DNA of 64,000 nucleotides from Chrysopilus asiliformis (lineage: Eukaryota; Arthropoda; Insecta; Diptera; Rhagionidae). This document shows, piece after piece, positions 32,361 through 45,810 of the stretch; position 1 is the first letter of the stretch, and the number at the start of each line of letters is the position of its first letter. The position numbers and the translations under genes were made by a program. The DNA lies in contig OZ035960.1 in the NCBI GenBank assembly GCA_964034945.1, forward strand, positions 24,911,487 through 24,975,486, written 5' to 3'. The notes below the pieces were generated by a model, which did no database searches, was not told the DNA's origin, and saw nothing but the letters and a program-made list of their open reading frames with translations.

Positions 32361-35300
32361 TATTGTCCAAATAAAAAACCTCCGGGCAAGGATTGGAGCG
32401 CGGACGGACTTACAAAATATGACTTCACTATTTAGCACTTTCGTGATAAATGTTTCATAAATCCGTATTTGAATCAACTACGTTTGTGTTAAAAACAACA
32501 ATTTCAATTATCTTTAAAAAATTTAATAAAATCCGTCGTTAGTTGATTTAATCACGCTGCATAGTCGATTTAATCACGTTCATAGTTAATTTCGCCACGT
32601 TCATTGTATTTTTGGGTAAACACGAGACGTAGTTGAATCAACCAATGATTTTTCTCTCCGTATACCTATGTGCATAGTTTCGCCAAAATTTTCCAACTTT
32701 TAAAATGCTAACCGTGTTTAGCGATACTGAATTGTAAAAACATGGTTTTAATAGTGTTTTATGTCGAAAAAAAAACTATGAGAAAAATCGGGTATAAAAG
32801 CTAGTAAAATATAAAATTTAATGTATTGCAATTGCATGATATCTAAAACAAAAATTTTAAATTTCCTGGTAAACGACGCACTGATAAAAACCACGCAAAA
32901 TAAATTACGCATTTTTCCCACCGCTAGCGAATCGTTTTTTGGTCGGGTTATCTAATAGGAAATGGTGGAAAATTTATGCGACAAAATTATTCACTAAATT
33001 TTTCTTGGCTTCGTTTTGTTACTTTTCCATACAACAATGTTGCGACAGATAATGTGTCATTATTCGCTTTGCTGTCATCTGGGCTCAATTCATATAATTC
33101 ACGTATTACCTGCAGAGCATATTTGAGTAGGTAAAAGTGTTTTCTTTCATTTTGCACCCGAATAATGGTTAACTATGCGATACCACCCAGCATACTCAAA
33201 AAAATTTCTATTAGAAGCGGCGCTTTACTTTTCAAAGAAATGAAATCGTTTTCTTTGAGAATTGCGACTGCGACACCAGAAAAAAGATAATTCGTAACAT
33301 TCGTAAGCTAATTTTCCGCCTCATTGATCCATTCAAGGCACCGAAAAGCACACGTCTTCGCATTTTCCATAAATTTTGTTAGCTACTAGTACACTAGCTC
33401 CAAAAAATATTTCATTTGATGTTGAACTCTGTCTGGACGAATGCCCAACAAATTTTAGAGATGGCGATCGACTTTTCATTGGGAAAACCGTCAGTAATTC
33501 ATCATAAGTGTTGAATGAAAATTAGTTGAAATGATGTGGTTAGAATGGGAATGGAGTCTGTTTGGTCCCAATCTTTCAAATACCAAATACTGATGATCCC
33601 AAAAACTTTATGATGACGGACACTATGCTCTTCCACTGGTCAATAATAATAATACCTTCTGGCTGTAGTCTATTCGATTTCGATGTGACCAAGGTCCTAT
33701 GCTTATCGCATATTTAATGAGAAACAGTTTGGAGAGTCGGAGCAACGATCACCTATGCTCCCGGTTTATGCATCGATAATATTTGCATTTCTCTTGAATG
33801 AATCGAATAAGTGACCGATTATGACACTTAAAAATGAAATGGAAATCACAGATCCTTATTTGCGATTAATTAACTTTCATTCCGCTTTAAGTCGACTAAT
33901 TTTATGCTCGATACGGAAGCACAATGACGTGATATTTGCTTAATGGTTTAGCGCTTTTTCCATATTTGATTTATGTTTTCATTTTCAACGATGACAGTGA
34001 CTTTGATATTTTTTTTTGTTTATGCTTCCAACATATTATTATTATTTTCGTTCACCCATATATAGTTTATTGTTGATGAAATTTAATAAATATGCAAAAA
34101 CGCACACTAATTAGTGAAAGTGTTTCGAATTTGAATTTAGCAAAATTCTCACGTTGCATTTATTGTGAGGAATGTTTTTTATTTCATTATTAAAAATATC
34201 ATAATAATTTTAACGTCTTGTGGGGGCGTGTTTAAACTTTAGTTTGAAAGTAGATTTTCAATTTTTTTTAATACATACAAGTTTTTGTTTCTCGTTGCAG
34301 ATTTTACTGCAATCTATCTCCTTTCACAAATTTTGATAGTTATTTGAATTTTTTTTCATTTTCAAATGAAAAGCATTTCAAGTTCCTGAAACCCAATTTT
34401 GACTGCATCGAAAATAATTTTTCTCGGTTCCATTTTCCGCTCTAACTTCTGACAATTTAATTTTCAAATTAATATTTAAACCACTTCCTCAACAATATTT
34501 CATAAAAAAAACGTAAGTGTTTACAACAAAATTAAATGCTTTTTAATCCATGTTTTAAATCCCATATTAGCTACGCCATTGATTAACCAAAGAATTATTT
34601 GCAATTAGTGTCAAATAAAAAGTAAAGTGTTGACCTTTAAACTTGTATTGTAAAAACAACTAAAAATATCGCATCATTAACAATGTTTGACAAGTAAATT
34701 TCAACAAAAAAGTAACCATAAAATCATTGTCCTTGCAGTGCAAATTGAATTAACACACATTGAAACATTTACGAATTACGGCTGACCCATAAAATGATTT
34801 AATTCCTTCGAGCACGAAACGTCTAAAAAAACAAGATTGAACTAATTTGTGGTTTCAATGTACCAAAAAAGTTTAAAAAAAATCAACTCAATGAGATTTA
34901 TTTTACCAACAAACATAAGTTAAAAATGTGAACTCATATTTTTAATCGATTTTGCGTATATATTTATAAATTTTTAAAGTCGTTTTTGTGACGGTTTTAT
35001 AATATATCTTCTTTTACTTATTGTATTTTTTTGCTAAGTAACCCATCATTAGTCAGTTGCTAATAAATCGAGACAATTAACGTGATTAATAACGTGATCG
35101 ACGTGTCGAGAGATAACACTTGAACCTTCGTGTTGTAATTTAAGATTATCTTAAGAGCTAAAAGCTCAAACATCCGTAATTTCGTAGCTACGAGTACATC
35201 TTCTTGCACGCCATGATATTTTCATGTTGTAAACAAAAGATTTCTGACCTATGGGCCAATTTTTTTTATTTCTTTGTGACTTGAAAAGCTTACAAAAGAC

Positions 35301-35626
35301 ACATCTTCCGCAGGTTTTTTTTATTAATTTTTTATGAATTGTATATTTTGGAAAAAATCAATTAATTGAGGAATTTGGACAAAAAAGATGCACTTATATA
35401 AGATTGGATTAAAAGTACATGCTTTCAACAAAAGTTGAAAAAAATTATGAACCGTAACTTCCATTCTACAAGTTCTATCTTTTTAACAGAAATTTTACAT
35501 AAGAAATATTTCCTAACTGTTAAAATATCCTTTCTAGATATTTTAACCAGATTCAAAAGAAACAATAATTTTCTATACGAAAAACAAGTTTAAAAAATGA
35601 GATGAAAACCTCTCTAAAATTGCTTT
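32361..35626. other. Non-coding, AT-rich
   Basis: More than 3 kb with no supported gene, transposon or inverted repeat. Confidence 0.45.
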
Positions 35627-35768
35627 CGCCTCAAATATTCTATATGATGCGAGACAAAATGTTTATTTAGAAAAATTTATTTGTATAGGAGACTGGTAAA
35701 GGAGCGGTCTGATTGGATTTTGATGTATAGAACAGTTATGTAAAATAATATTCTAAACAGATTTTACT
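35627..35768 (+). repeat. Family A fragment
   Basis: Nearly collinear with 57,423-57,560: CTATATGATG, GACA(A/G)AATGTTTATTTAG, TTGTATAGGAGACTGG, CGGTCTGATTGGATTTTGAT, GTATAGAACAG. It stops at the TTAA where the family B element begins, so that element inserted into it. Confidence 0.65.
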
Positions 35769-35895
35769 TTAACCAGTTCGGTACATGTTTTTTTCTAGGG
35801 GGGTTAAAAATACTCTCTATACAAATTAACGATGTTTAAGCTATCAGTATTCATTTAAAACAAAAAAAATTTAAAATTTTTATTTTTTACAAATA

Positions 35896-36817
35896 CAGTG
35901 GAATCCGGTTATAACGACCTCTAAGGGACCAACAAATCTGGTCGTTATATCCGGTTGTTCGTTATAACCGATTCATAGTTTTAAAGGTTTTAAAATACAT
36001 GTGTGAAGTTCTAAAATACAAAATTTTTATTGCAAATCGTCCGTACATTAAAAAATTAAATTTATTTAATTTTTCTGCAGATATTGAGTAATCTGTGTTT
36101 GTTTGGATTTTTGGTGCAAGAACTCCTTTTCAATTCTTAGCACAGCTTCTTTTGAAATATCATCAAAAATGTTATTGAATAATAGGAATGAATTCAATGT
36201 CGTAATACCCCGAAGTGCTTCATTGACTGAAGGTATGACACAACCTGTTTCTGAAATTTTCACCCGATTTTAAAATTATGTATTGTGATGCATAAAACAT
36301 TATTTACCAGTAGTATCTTCTTCATCTTTTTCCTCGATACTAAATTGTCGCCTTTTAGCATTTATTGTGGAATTCACAGTATAAACTACGAAATAAACTG
36401 AATTAACACAACGTAGATGCACAAAACTTTGACAGAACTGATTAGGGGAATTCCCGAAAAGTTCCAACTTTCATTTAATGACTTAAGCAAATGACGTTTA
36501 GAAGTGCAACAAGTTTGCAAATTTGGCTAAAACTAGGGTATCTGACATGGCGCCCAATTTAGAACATTTGTTAAGAACTTAATCTACCAGGTTTTGATTT
36601 TTTCTATGAGATCTTAAGTTTCGGTCGTTATAAACGATATTTTTTTCTGTTTTCATAGAAAAAGGGGTCGTTAAAGCCGATATGTCGTTATATCCGGTGT
36701 CGTTATAACCAATACCAAAACGCACAGAGTCTTATGGGCTCTGGCCGGGACCTGAGAAATGCGTCGTTAAAGCCGGTATGTCATTATAACCGGTGTCGTT
36801 ATAAGCGGATTCCACTG
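35896..36817 (-). mobile_element. Pogo/Tigger-like element, 922 bp, nested
   Basis: The terminal inverted repeats are CAGTGGAATCCGGTTATAAC and, from the right, CAGTGGAATCCGCTTATAAC, then GAC on both. The flanking dinucleotide is TA on both sides (35,894-35,895 and 36,818-36,819). The sister family B copies have a single TA here (CAAATACGTCC), proving the site. Many internal GTTATAACGAC-like repeats sit near both ends, likely transposase-binding sites. It keeps only the 3' end of a transposase gene and is therefore non-autonomous. Confidence 0.9.
36066..36357 (-). pseudogene. Pogo-like transposase, C-terminal remnant
   Basis: The main exon 36,250-36,066 reads ETGCVIPSVNEALRGITTLN ... EAVLRIEKEF ... 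and ends KQTQITQYLQKN. The 'PS..EAL..I.TL' block and the terminal Q-T-x-I-T-x-(F/Y) are typical of pogo/Tigger/jerky proteins; in pogo the end is a PCNA-binding motif. An upstream exon (36,357-36,308, RRQFSIEEKDEEDTT) joins through GTAAAT...TTTCAG to restore the frame (T-T-E-T-G). The HTH and DDE parts are absent, so it is catalytically dead. Confidence 0.65.
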
Positions 36818-36989
36818 TACGTCCACTGTAGTCCAGCTTTTTACTCAAAAAATCAAAATTGGGTCAAAAATGCACTGAAATGTGCACTGAATGAGAATAG
36901 AGTGTTGAAAATAAATAAATAATAAGTCAATTCAAATTTTCAACTGCGTTGCCATATGGCATCAAAATACCGAATGGGTTAACAAATTT

Positions 36990-37320
36990 TTCAATACGAC
37001 TCACCGTTTTCGAGAAAACAGAAAAAAAGTATTCAATTTGTGTATGGGAAGGGGTTGGGGGGGGGGGGGGCGGTGGGAGAGGGGGAGAGAGGGGGGGGGG
37101 GTGTAGTGGTCCTACTGGATTTTGATAAGTTATGTAAAATTATATTCTAAACATATTTCATCTTTATAAATTTATAAGTATTCCATTTGTATGGGAAGTT
37201 AAAGGAAAAATGTAAGATATTTGATTTCCTATAAATATGGTTATATTCATTTTTTCATGAAGCGCATAATTTTCAGAAAATTTCAAGTCACGTTCTCAAG
37301 TTATTTAAATACGTAAAATG
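36990..37320 (+). repeat. Family A fragments, two in tandem, with G-rich core
   Basis: The first fragment (ACCGTTTTCGAGAAAACAGA...TGTATGGG) runs into the G-rich stretch. The second begins GTGTAGTGGTCCTACTGG and continues TTATGTAAAATTATATTCTAAAC, TTTGTATGGG, AAAATTTCAAGTCACG, CTCAAGTTATTTAAATACGT. It follows the family B element by a few bases. Confidence 0.6.
37051..37101 (+). repeat. G-rich tract, potential quadruplex
   Basis: G runs of 4, 14, 3, 5 and 11 bases, with short spacers, lie within about 50 bp on the plus strand. At least four G-tracts with short loops satisfy the simple quadruplex pattern. Length is uncertain, as homopolymers assemble poorly. Confidence 0.8.
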
Positions 37321-40300
37321 GACAGTCTCGAGTCAGCTCATTCCGTCAATTCTGTGAGAAATGTCAAATCATTCCGAGTCATTCTCATTCTAATCCTGGA
37401 ATGAATAAAGGAAAACGCCTAATGTGTTGTAGTCGGTTGACAGCACTGTGTAAACATGAATCAGGCAAGACTGAGGAGAGAGTGGAGAGGAAGGAGGTTA
37501 AGATGGCGAACGAATAAAGACACATGTTATATTATTCCGTGTTTGAATTAGATATAAGTGAACAGCCCTAAAGTGTCGTATTCGGAGTTTACCGAATTTC
37601 AAAATTAGGTTTCGAGATTTGACCCTGACTAACCACTAAGTGAAAGTAAATAAAAACCTGGGAAAAAGTTTTCTTCAATGAATTAGGATTTTTACCAAGT
37701 TTTTGTAATACAAAACAAAATCATTTTTTTAATTAAAAAAATCAATCCATATTTTATAAATTCGTGCCCCTGCCAATTTTCATACATAGCAGATATTATA
37801 ACAAATAGTATAGAGTGTTAAAAATCTATGATACCTACACCAAAATGGGTAAAGTTGGAATTCCAAATACAAAATCGATTAATGTAGGCTTCACCTCATC
37901 CAAAATATCTTCTCAGAGTACCATCTCACGACAATTATTTGGATGACTTGCGAGAATCTTTCAATTGCAATGAATCGGAGTGCGAATAACTGAAGAAGGA
38001 TTATTGGAGTTCTTTCAAAATAACTTTGGCTGTGATTTTTTAAATTGCTTGTTGTCTGAAATTTCTAAGATCACCTCCACTGATTGACCGGCATCGCCAC
38101 CGTTTTCTTTATTGATTACTCGTCGTGAATGGGAGCAAATTTGTTGCATTTTCGGTCGAATAGACTTTTTTGACGTGCGATATTTGACCTAAAATCAATC
38201 GAGCAGAAGTTTTTATTGATGGATCTCGATGAAAATTGACAGGCGACGCATTGATTATGTAAATTTTTTCTTATAACGAAATCGAATTGCAATTTTCTGG
38301 CATATTTCCTTTCTGTAATTTTTGTCTATTTGCAAGTTTTGATGTTTTTTTTCTGCGCTTATAGAGAATTGGGGTCATTATGTTATTTTGGATTTGTTTG
38401 CAAATGCTTGGATCAAATCGATTTGTTTGGTTTTATTAATGCTAATAATCGGATTTTTGTTTATTTTATTCACAATGCATTGATTGAGATTTTATTATCA
38501 TCTGATTTTATCAGAATGCGTGCAAAATTTAATATTTTAAATGCGGGATCGGATTTGGGTTACTCGGTTTTGACGCAATGCGATTTTGATATTTTATTGA
38601 GAATATGTGGGATAAATTGAGACATATTGAAAATTTAAATTTATTTAACCTTGCGATGTAGTTGGCTATAAAAGTAACTTAAAATCAAATTTTTTTCCTA
38701 ACCAGAATATTCGATTTTCAGATTTTCTGTTAAATAATCATTTTAATACCGATAAGCATTGCACTTTAAATTACTTTGAAAAATGCCGAATGGTAATTCA
38801 ATATGATTTTCTTTAAATCTCCCAATACAAAAAACAACAAAACAGTAAAGTGTTGAAAAAATCATAGTAGAAGCAAACACATTAGGATTTAAATTGGTGC
38901 AAGTATACAATTACTGCCATTAAGATGAAATTTATGGTTTAAATACAATTTCCCTAGTGTAAATACACTTATTGACGACGCGACGGCAAAGAAAAAAAAA
39001 GTTCAACATCCGAGATTGGTGATTGAATTTAACTGAAGGACAAAAACAGGGAAATCGAATTCAAACACGGAATGTCACCGATTTATGGTTTCATTTAAAT
39101 TTAAATAGACCAACAGATCGTCGACAGTCCATAGACTGAAAGCCACCACAGGTAGTCAATTTATTAAGTAAAATAGGTGAGTTTTCCATTCGTATTCAAT
39201 TTACTAAAACGTTTGTCATCAATGTGTTTCTTTGGAATTCAGTCAACCACTCGAGATGAGTCACTTTGCATTTATACATACTTTGCCTCTAATTGTAAGC
39301 AGACATAAAATGAGATGTTTCCCATTTAGAATAAAAGATGGAGGTTTTACTCAGGTGGGTTGTCACCTAATTAACTACGACTAGCATTTGCTTCCAACTG
39401 TCAACAGTATCGCGCATTTATGTAATATGAATAAAATTAATTTTATTTATGAATTTCATTATGTTAATAGCATATAGCAATCCCAGATTTTCATTTAAAT
39501 TGTTTTACAACGGTTCAAAATAAAAGAATCGAATTTACAAATTTCCTACTATTTGTTGAAATTGCTATTGGAATCACAGGGGTTTGCTTGCGTAATTAAA
39601 ATCATGGCTAAATTCTGAAAAAAATTCTAAAATTTTACGGAAAACCATTGTTAACATTTTTTGTTTCCTCAAATGCTTTACATAGTTTGAACTATTTAAT
39701 GGGTTTATTTTACATTTTTATCGATAATGTATAAAATTTAATTTTTTCTCTCTTCAAGATCGGACTGTCTTTTCGAAAGCGTATATTTTACCCAATTTTT
39801 GATAAGGAAATGCAACAAAACTTCAATTCATCTCCAGCTCAATTGGAATGCATTTTATATGCTCTTTCGATTTCGAATTTCTATGAACACTTCTTTATTT
39901 ATTGTTAGTTTGAATTAAAAGTGTAGACATAGGCCCGGTTTGCTTTTAAGAGCAACCTTCACACTTTAGATTGGGGGTCACATCGTGTTTTGTTGTTTTG
40001 ATTCTTTTTTTTAGATATCGTCATAGCGATGTTCAAAAAAAACCCATCGAATATAACAACAAAAGGCATCTTGATGAGCATAAAAAGACATGAAGATGAA
40101 GAATAACAGATCCACATCACATGAGGATGTGGCGATGCTTTAGGTTAAAGAAGGAATTCATAAATCAAATTTATTGCACCTTTGAGGTGGGTTAAAGATG
40201 ACTGGTGAAGCGTTGTTGTTGGATACCTGGCCAGATAGCCAAGGTTCAATTGTGCGTTTTGTCGTTTCCCAGAATAATTCATTTTTTGATCGTATTGCAG

Positions 40301-41263
40301 TTAGTTTGAATATTCAGAATCCAATAAAAATAAATATGAACACAGTTATGGGTGTGGATGGAGTTTAAAAATACAATTAAAAAAACACTATTTTTTGAGA
40401 TTGAAATAAAATTCTTGAATTTAAATTTATGAGAAAAATTCCTATAAATCACATGAATTGCAGTTTTTTTTTCTACAAAAGGTTCAATTTAAAAAAAAAA
40501 CAATAAATCACAACTTACGTAGATATGGCCTTTAATTGATAATAAAAACACGGAAGTGTGAATATTTACCTGAAAATAATAATGAAGAAATTTAATTATT
40601 TTATTTATTATCAAACATCGCATGCTAAAGTATCTAATTTATTGTAATTTATTATAATTTTTGACAATTTTTTAGGTATTTAATGCAAGATATTGTCCTG
40701 TTAGAAGTATTTTGTGACATATGGATATCCCTATCTAGTCAAATTTAATATATGCAGGGCCCGATCTGGAAGGAGGCAACTGCCTTGAAGGAAGCCAAAA
40801 CAAATAGTGGCCAATTTCAGTGAGACAAACTGCAGGGACGCAAATCAAAGCAGAGGCGAAGTACTAAGCTATTTTTCCGCTGCTCTGAATTTTGGGCCGT
40901 CACATTTTTTTATTATAAGTGAAATAACACAAAAAATGGACCGTCTTTTCGCTTGAAACTGCGTTTCTTCGAATTTAAAGGATTGTTTTATCCTAAACAG
41001 CTGAAAAATTTCCCCTGCGGCATATTTCTATTTAAGAATTTCAAATTACACAGCATTCTTTAAAAAAATCCCCTGCGGCGCATATTTTTTTTAGTCTGTA
41101 GCACATTTTATTTCACGATTTCTGTTTAAACATGAAACTACTTTTTTAAATGACAAATAAAATTGTTTTTGAATAGTTCTATAATTTTTCCTGTAACGAT
41201 GAATATATATTATATGATTCTGAACACATAAAAATCGTTGTAGAGCGTACTTGAAAAACGCCA
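37321..41263. other. Non-coding, AT-rich
   Basis: Nearly 4 kb with no supported gene. A 96-codon plus-strand ORF (38,330-38,620) is hydrophobic and unmatched. Near 40,758 GCAGGGCCCGATCTGGAAGG looks like a transposon end but has no partner found. Confidence 0.45.
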
Positions 41264-41535
41264 CACTCAGAAAAATGTCCAGGTCAACTTTTTGTCAGGT
41301 TAACTCTGACCTTACAGAGGTGTCTGTAAGCCAGCTAGCGGTCACAGTTAACCTATCTAAGGTCAACTCGTGCGGCTCCCAATGCCCTACTTCACCTGCT
41401 GGTGGCTTAATTTCAGAATTTCTCCGAATACAGGTCAACTTAGTTTTACTTGCCCACATGCAGGCGAATGCGCGCCTGCCCGAGGCCAATTACGCCGTAT
41501 GTAGGTCATCGAGTTAGCCTCCATTTTTCTGAGTG
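41264..41535 (-). mobile_element. Family C MITE, copy 2
   Basis: CACTCAGAAAAATG and CATTTTTCTGAGTG ends enclose 272 bp. The interior on the minus strand is nearly identical to 10.5 and 53.7 kb. It is flanked by CA on both sides rather than TA. An internal inverted repeat GGTTAACTCTGACC / GGTCACAGTTAACC surrounds TTACAGAGGTGTCTGTAAG, itself a palindrome. This copy has the best-preserved right end. Confidence 0.8.
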
Positions 41536-44500
41536 CAGCTTGAAAGCTTCTACAGATCCCGACCTTGATATACGATCTCTAAAAGTGAAAGCTCTCCCAC
41601 CACCGAAATCATTTTCTTAAAAACATCTCCAGTTTGGTAAAAACAGATCAAAAATTTTAGTTCAAAATTTTGCTACAATCCCAAAAAACTTTACTAAGTG
41701 GCAATTTTTTTAAATTATTAGAGATTTCAGTGCTTAATTTGTTTCTCGAAAACAGTGGGTAATCGTGCAAATACGAAGTATCACGAGAGGTGAAAAAATC
41801 GTTTTTGCCCACAGGGCGGGGGAAGAGCTAGATCGTGATCGAGTCCTAAATAAAGATATGTTAGAAACAATTTTAACAAACAATAAATATTTTTTATCAT
41901 TGTACAATTTCATCTCATTAAAATCATATAAACAATTTTAGGATGGGTGGTTTTGTACTTGGCATTTTTTAGTCAAATAGGAAGATAAAAAACTCTCCAA
42001 TATATCGATCAGTTTTTCCGCAATTTTTTATCAAATTTAAAAAAAAATTCCAAAAGCTCAAAGCCAAAAAAACCAATTTCTCCGATTAACATTCGAACTC
42101 GGTTACTGAAACTCAAAAAGACTGAAAATCAGCCATTCTACGTACCACGCTAGTGTCAGACTTCCGAAATTGCAGTTGACAATGAGGATCTTCTATATAT
42201 TTCGGAATAACGAAAATACATTTTTAGATAGGTACCTAGTTTTTATTTTGAGAATTATTTTAATAATTGCGCCTTGAAGGACCGAAGCGAAATAGGAAAG
42301 GCTTTCTCTACTGGACGAAAGCAGCACAAAAATTTTAAAAACACCAAACTTACTGCTATATTACATAAAAAAACAATTTATGACGAAAAGAAAAGTAATT
42401 AAAAATTGTAATTTAGTATAGTTAAAATGACATTTGTTTACGAACGCAGTTTTGAAAGTAAAATTATTTAACTCTTCCTGTTCATTTCATTTTTAAAAAT
42501 CGATCGATTACCCAGACTCGCATAGTAGGTATGTACTTTCTTTCTAAAATTCCCAAACACCACCGGACGTCTTCCTCCCACTTAACTTCATTTAATTTTA
42601 GCGGAATTTCCTTACAAGTCTTAAAGATTATTTAACTAAAAACAAAATTTTTGGTAATTTAAATAAAAGAATGCAAGAAAAAATTACCTTGCTACGAATT
42701 ACCTAATTACTGTCACATGTCATTATTGTACCGGTTATAAGTTTTGTTTCTTTCGCTCAAGTTCCTCAAACATAAGTGTAGAGTATTTTTTTTTGTGCCA
42801 CATAACATACGAGTACGTTTTGTCGTTTAATTAAATTGGAGCATTTTTTCCAATGGTTTCCATTTATAGCACCGAACAGCGATATTAATAAAAAAAAAAT
42901 TTTGTTTATTTAAAGACACAAAAAACGAAAATAAAAATTAATGCAGAAAAAGCACATATTTAGTTCAGTAGTGCGTAATCGAATTTGCTCTTACATAAAT
43001 AATTTAAAATGTGTTAGTTATGCGATTGCTTCCAAAAACCATAAGTTATCTGGAAAAGATCAAAGCGATCGTCCACTAGCCGTAAGATCGGGTAAAATTG
43101 ACGTTGTTAGCTTCTCGATTACAATTTGACGTTTTCTTTTAGACACCGGAGTTAGGGTCCACTCAGATGAGAAATGAGATTTTACTTGTTTTTATTTCGT
43201 GCGACACGATCAGTGATCGTTGGTGGAAGGTGAAAAATTAGGAAAGTTTAATTTTTTAAGATGATTGACTTCGTTGGCGGCGTTATTACTGAAGAAATAT
43301 ATTTCCTGGAGAAAACCCGGAGGATGATTTGCCCCAGGATTAGAACAAATCCAAAAATATTTTCTCTAGAGCCGGAAAACATTTTTGGACAATAAATATT
43401 TATCACTTTATGTGCAAAAATGCCTGGACAAAATTGAACGATCACTGATCTTGTACTTCCCAATTTTCGCATCAAGTGAGTAACACAACGTGTCACTCGT
43501 TATAACAAAAAGCTCCGGGGTTAGCCTCCTGATGTGATTGATAGACGATTGCGAAGGTGTATGTAGTAAATTCGAAATAAGTTGGGGCGATTTTTTATAC
43601 CTAGTAATCACCAAAAGCCGACTGGGGTAATTTCATGAGTATTTAAAATGCACCAACCGGCATTTAAATAGAGACCAAGTATCTTTCACTTAATTGACAC
43701 ATCAATGGATTTGATCGATAAGATCTGATTAACTCAGTGGAATGACAGTTTAAGGATCTTATCGATTTCGCCAATCAGAATGTTTTAATACTTCTGGGTT
43801 TAATCGCTCCCAATTTTTTCACCAACATCATTCGCGACCAACATAAAAATTGTTACAACATAAAATCACTATTATTATGCAACATCTTGTAATTGCTAAC
43901 GGTTTTAATTATTGAATTGACATTTAAAACCAAAAGAAGTAGAGGAATTTTCGCCACATCCCAACTAGGCGCATAAACTTGACTATCTTCCCTGTTAAAA
44001 ATCTCAGTTTTTAAATGAATTTTATTGCTTTAAAACTGCCATAAAGTAACCATAATTAGATTTATGGACTTTTTTAGCAAACAATCAGCGATTTCAATTT
44101 ATGATCGTTGATATACGATCGAAATGGTAGGGAACTATGTTACACTTTGACACAATTTTTTTCATATTGTGAAACTAAATTCACGACGATGAACTACTTT
44201 TAATCAAAAATTTAAATTAGAATTTGGTTTCATTTTGATTTCTTGTCATAGCTTAATGATTTAGCTGTAAAAGTGCAACAGTTAAGAAGGTCAGGGTGGA
44301 TGTGAGGAGATAAAAATACGGCGGAGGCGTGTGAAAATCAATTAATGATTAGTAGGTGCAAAGTTTTTGTTGAAATCAGATTGTTAGTTGTTTGGTTGAT
44401 CCATTAAACAATTTAATTTGGAAAACATCACTGTTTTGTGTTTATAATGCAAATGGTGAATAATGTTAATGATAGGAACATTTAAAATTTGTAAAAATAT

Positions 44501-44589
44501 GTGTAGAGACTTTTCGACATCTAGTTTTATCCATAAATCTGAATTGGAGTGCATGATCAAATATCAGTTGTGATTAACACAAAACTTTC
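41536..44589. other. Non-coding, AT-rich
   Basis: No supported gene or repeat. The ORFs at 42,941-43,129 (+) and 43,614-43,248 (-) carry no recognisable domain. Confidence 0.45.
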
Positions 44590-45020
44590 CTCTGCAATAT
44601 TTAGTTTCGGAAAAAAAGTATTTTTTCAAATATCTCATGAAACGTTAAAGATACGTAAAAACCGGTAAAGCGAAAAAATATAGAAAATTTTATATCTTTT
44701 AAATTTTGTTATATTGATTTTTCCCAAAAACGCATAGTTTTCAAGAAATTTAAAAAAAAACTGTATTTTAAAAAAAAATGGTTTGGGTGGTACATGTTAT
44801 AGCTAACGTTACTTTTCCATAAATTGATAGAAAACTAAGATTTTCGTAAAACCTCTTTACAAAAAATTTCAAGTCGCTAGGTCAACTAGTTCTCGAGTTA
44901 TTTAAGATACGTAAACCGAACAAAACACCATACAGACAGACCGACAACCCCACAGAACGATAACCCACTTACAGACAGACGGAAAACCAACAGACCGACA
45001 GTCAGATGCATGGACATTCT
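44590..45020 (+). repeat. Family D dispersed repeat, copy 2
   Basis: Inverted relative to the 17.2-kb copy and collinear with it. It ends with a decayed CAGACAGACCGACAA...CAGACAGACGG run (about 44,933-45,005). It shares AAAATTTCAAGTCGCTAGGTC with family A (…TCAAGTCTCTAGCTC). Confidence 0.65.
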
Positions 45021-45810
45021 CATAATTTTGCCTGAAACATATTTCGTACTGATTCAGAAATTTTGTAAAAAATGTTGTCTTTTGCGGGAAACAAAATTCG
45101 TGGAAACAATTTGTCTTTTGTCTCGACTCTTAAAATAATAGATAAGGATAGATATTTTCACATTTTTCTCCACGACGCCAAAAACTTTCTTGAAAAAGAC
45201 ATTTTAACGACAGGACACAGACAAAATTTTTGTCCAATCGAGACGAGGCATTACAAAACTTATTTCTTCAAAGTGGAATTTAAGAAAAACACATACAACA
45301 ACATGAAAACAAAATCAAAAAAAACTAAATTGCTCAGTAATATTTGCATATTTTTCAAAAAAAAACTTCTTAAATGACAGCATTTGGACAAATATCAATC
45401 AGAGATGGACAGTTTTACCCAGCCCGATGGTTTTTAGGCGCGTGAGTTGAATTTTAAAATGTCGTCAATCGATCAAGTCAAGAATTGCGCGATAAAGTCT
45501 TTTTAAATGAAGTTTTGTGTCCAATTTAGTCACTTATCATTTCCTTGACGATCCCAATGTGATCACTGATCAGTAGCCTTTGATTTGTTATGTCATACAA
45601 GAAAAAGTTTCCGAAAGTGTTTTTTTTTATACTTTCTATTTTTAGATTTCAAATTAAATTGATTGTAGTGGACAATATCGGTTCTTTTTCAAAGTTATTT
45701 TTGAATTAATACGGAATTCTTCTGATGTAGACTTTTGGTAAAAAAAAGTTGCTTAGATGAGGTTAGGGCTGAAAAAACTGCGCGTTTTCATAAAGAAAAA
45801 TTTTTTGTGG
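45021..45810. other. Non-coding; one unsupported ORF
   Basis: A 101-codon ORF (45,072-45,377) is Lys/Asn/Phe-rich, as expected from AT-rich DNA, and starts right after the family D tail. Not called as a gene. Confidence 0.4.

Larger units (their letters stand above)
35769..36982 (+). mobile_element. Family B piggyBac-type MITE, copy 1, split by a pogo-like element
   Basis: The ends are TTAACCAGTTCGGTACATG and ACCGAATGGGTTAA, the internal sequence as in copies at 47.8 and 55.2 kb (GTTTAAGCTAT, TCCAGCTTTTTACTCAAAAA, GCCATATGGCATCAAAATAC). Without the 922-bp insert and its TA duplication it is about 290 bp, the size of the sister copies. The ends are the most diverged of the three, so this is probably the oldest copy. 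Confidence 0.85.

Noticed and set aside
32361..35626. Hidden gene in the 3-kb AT-rich stretch
   Set aside because: No open frame, splice pair or repeat could be supported.
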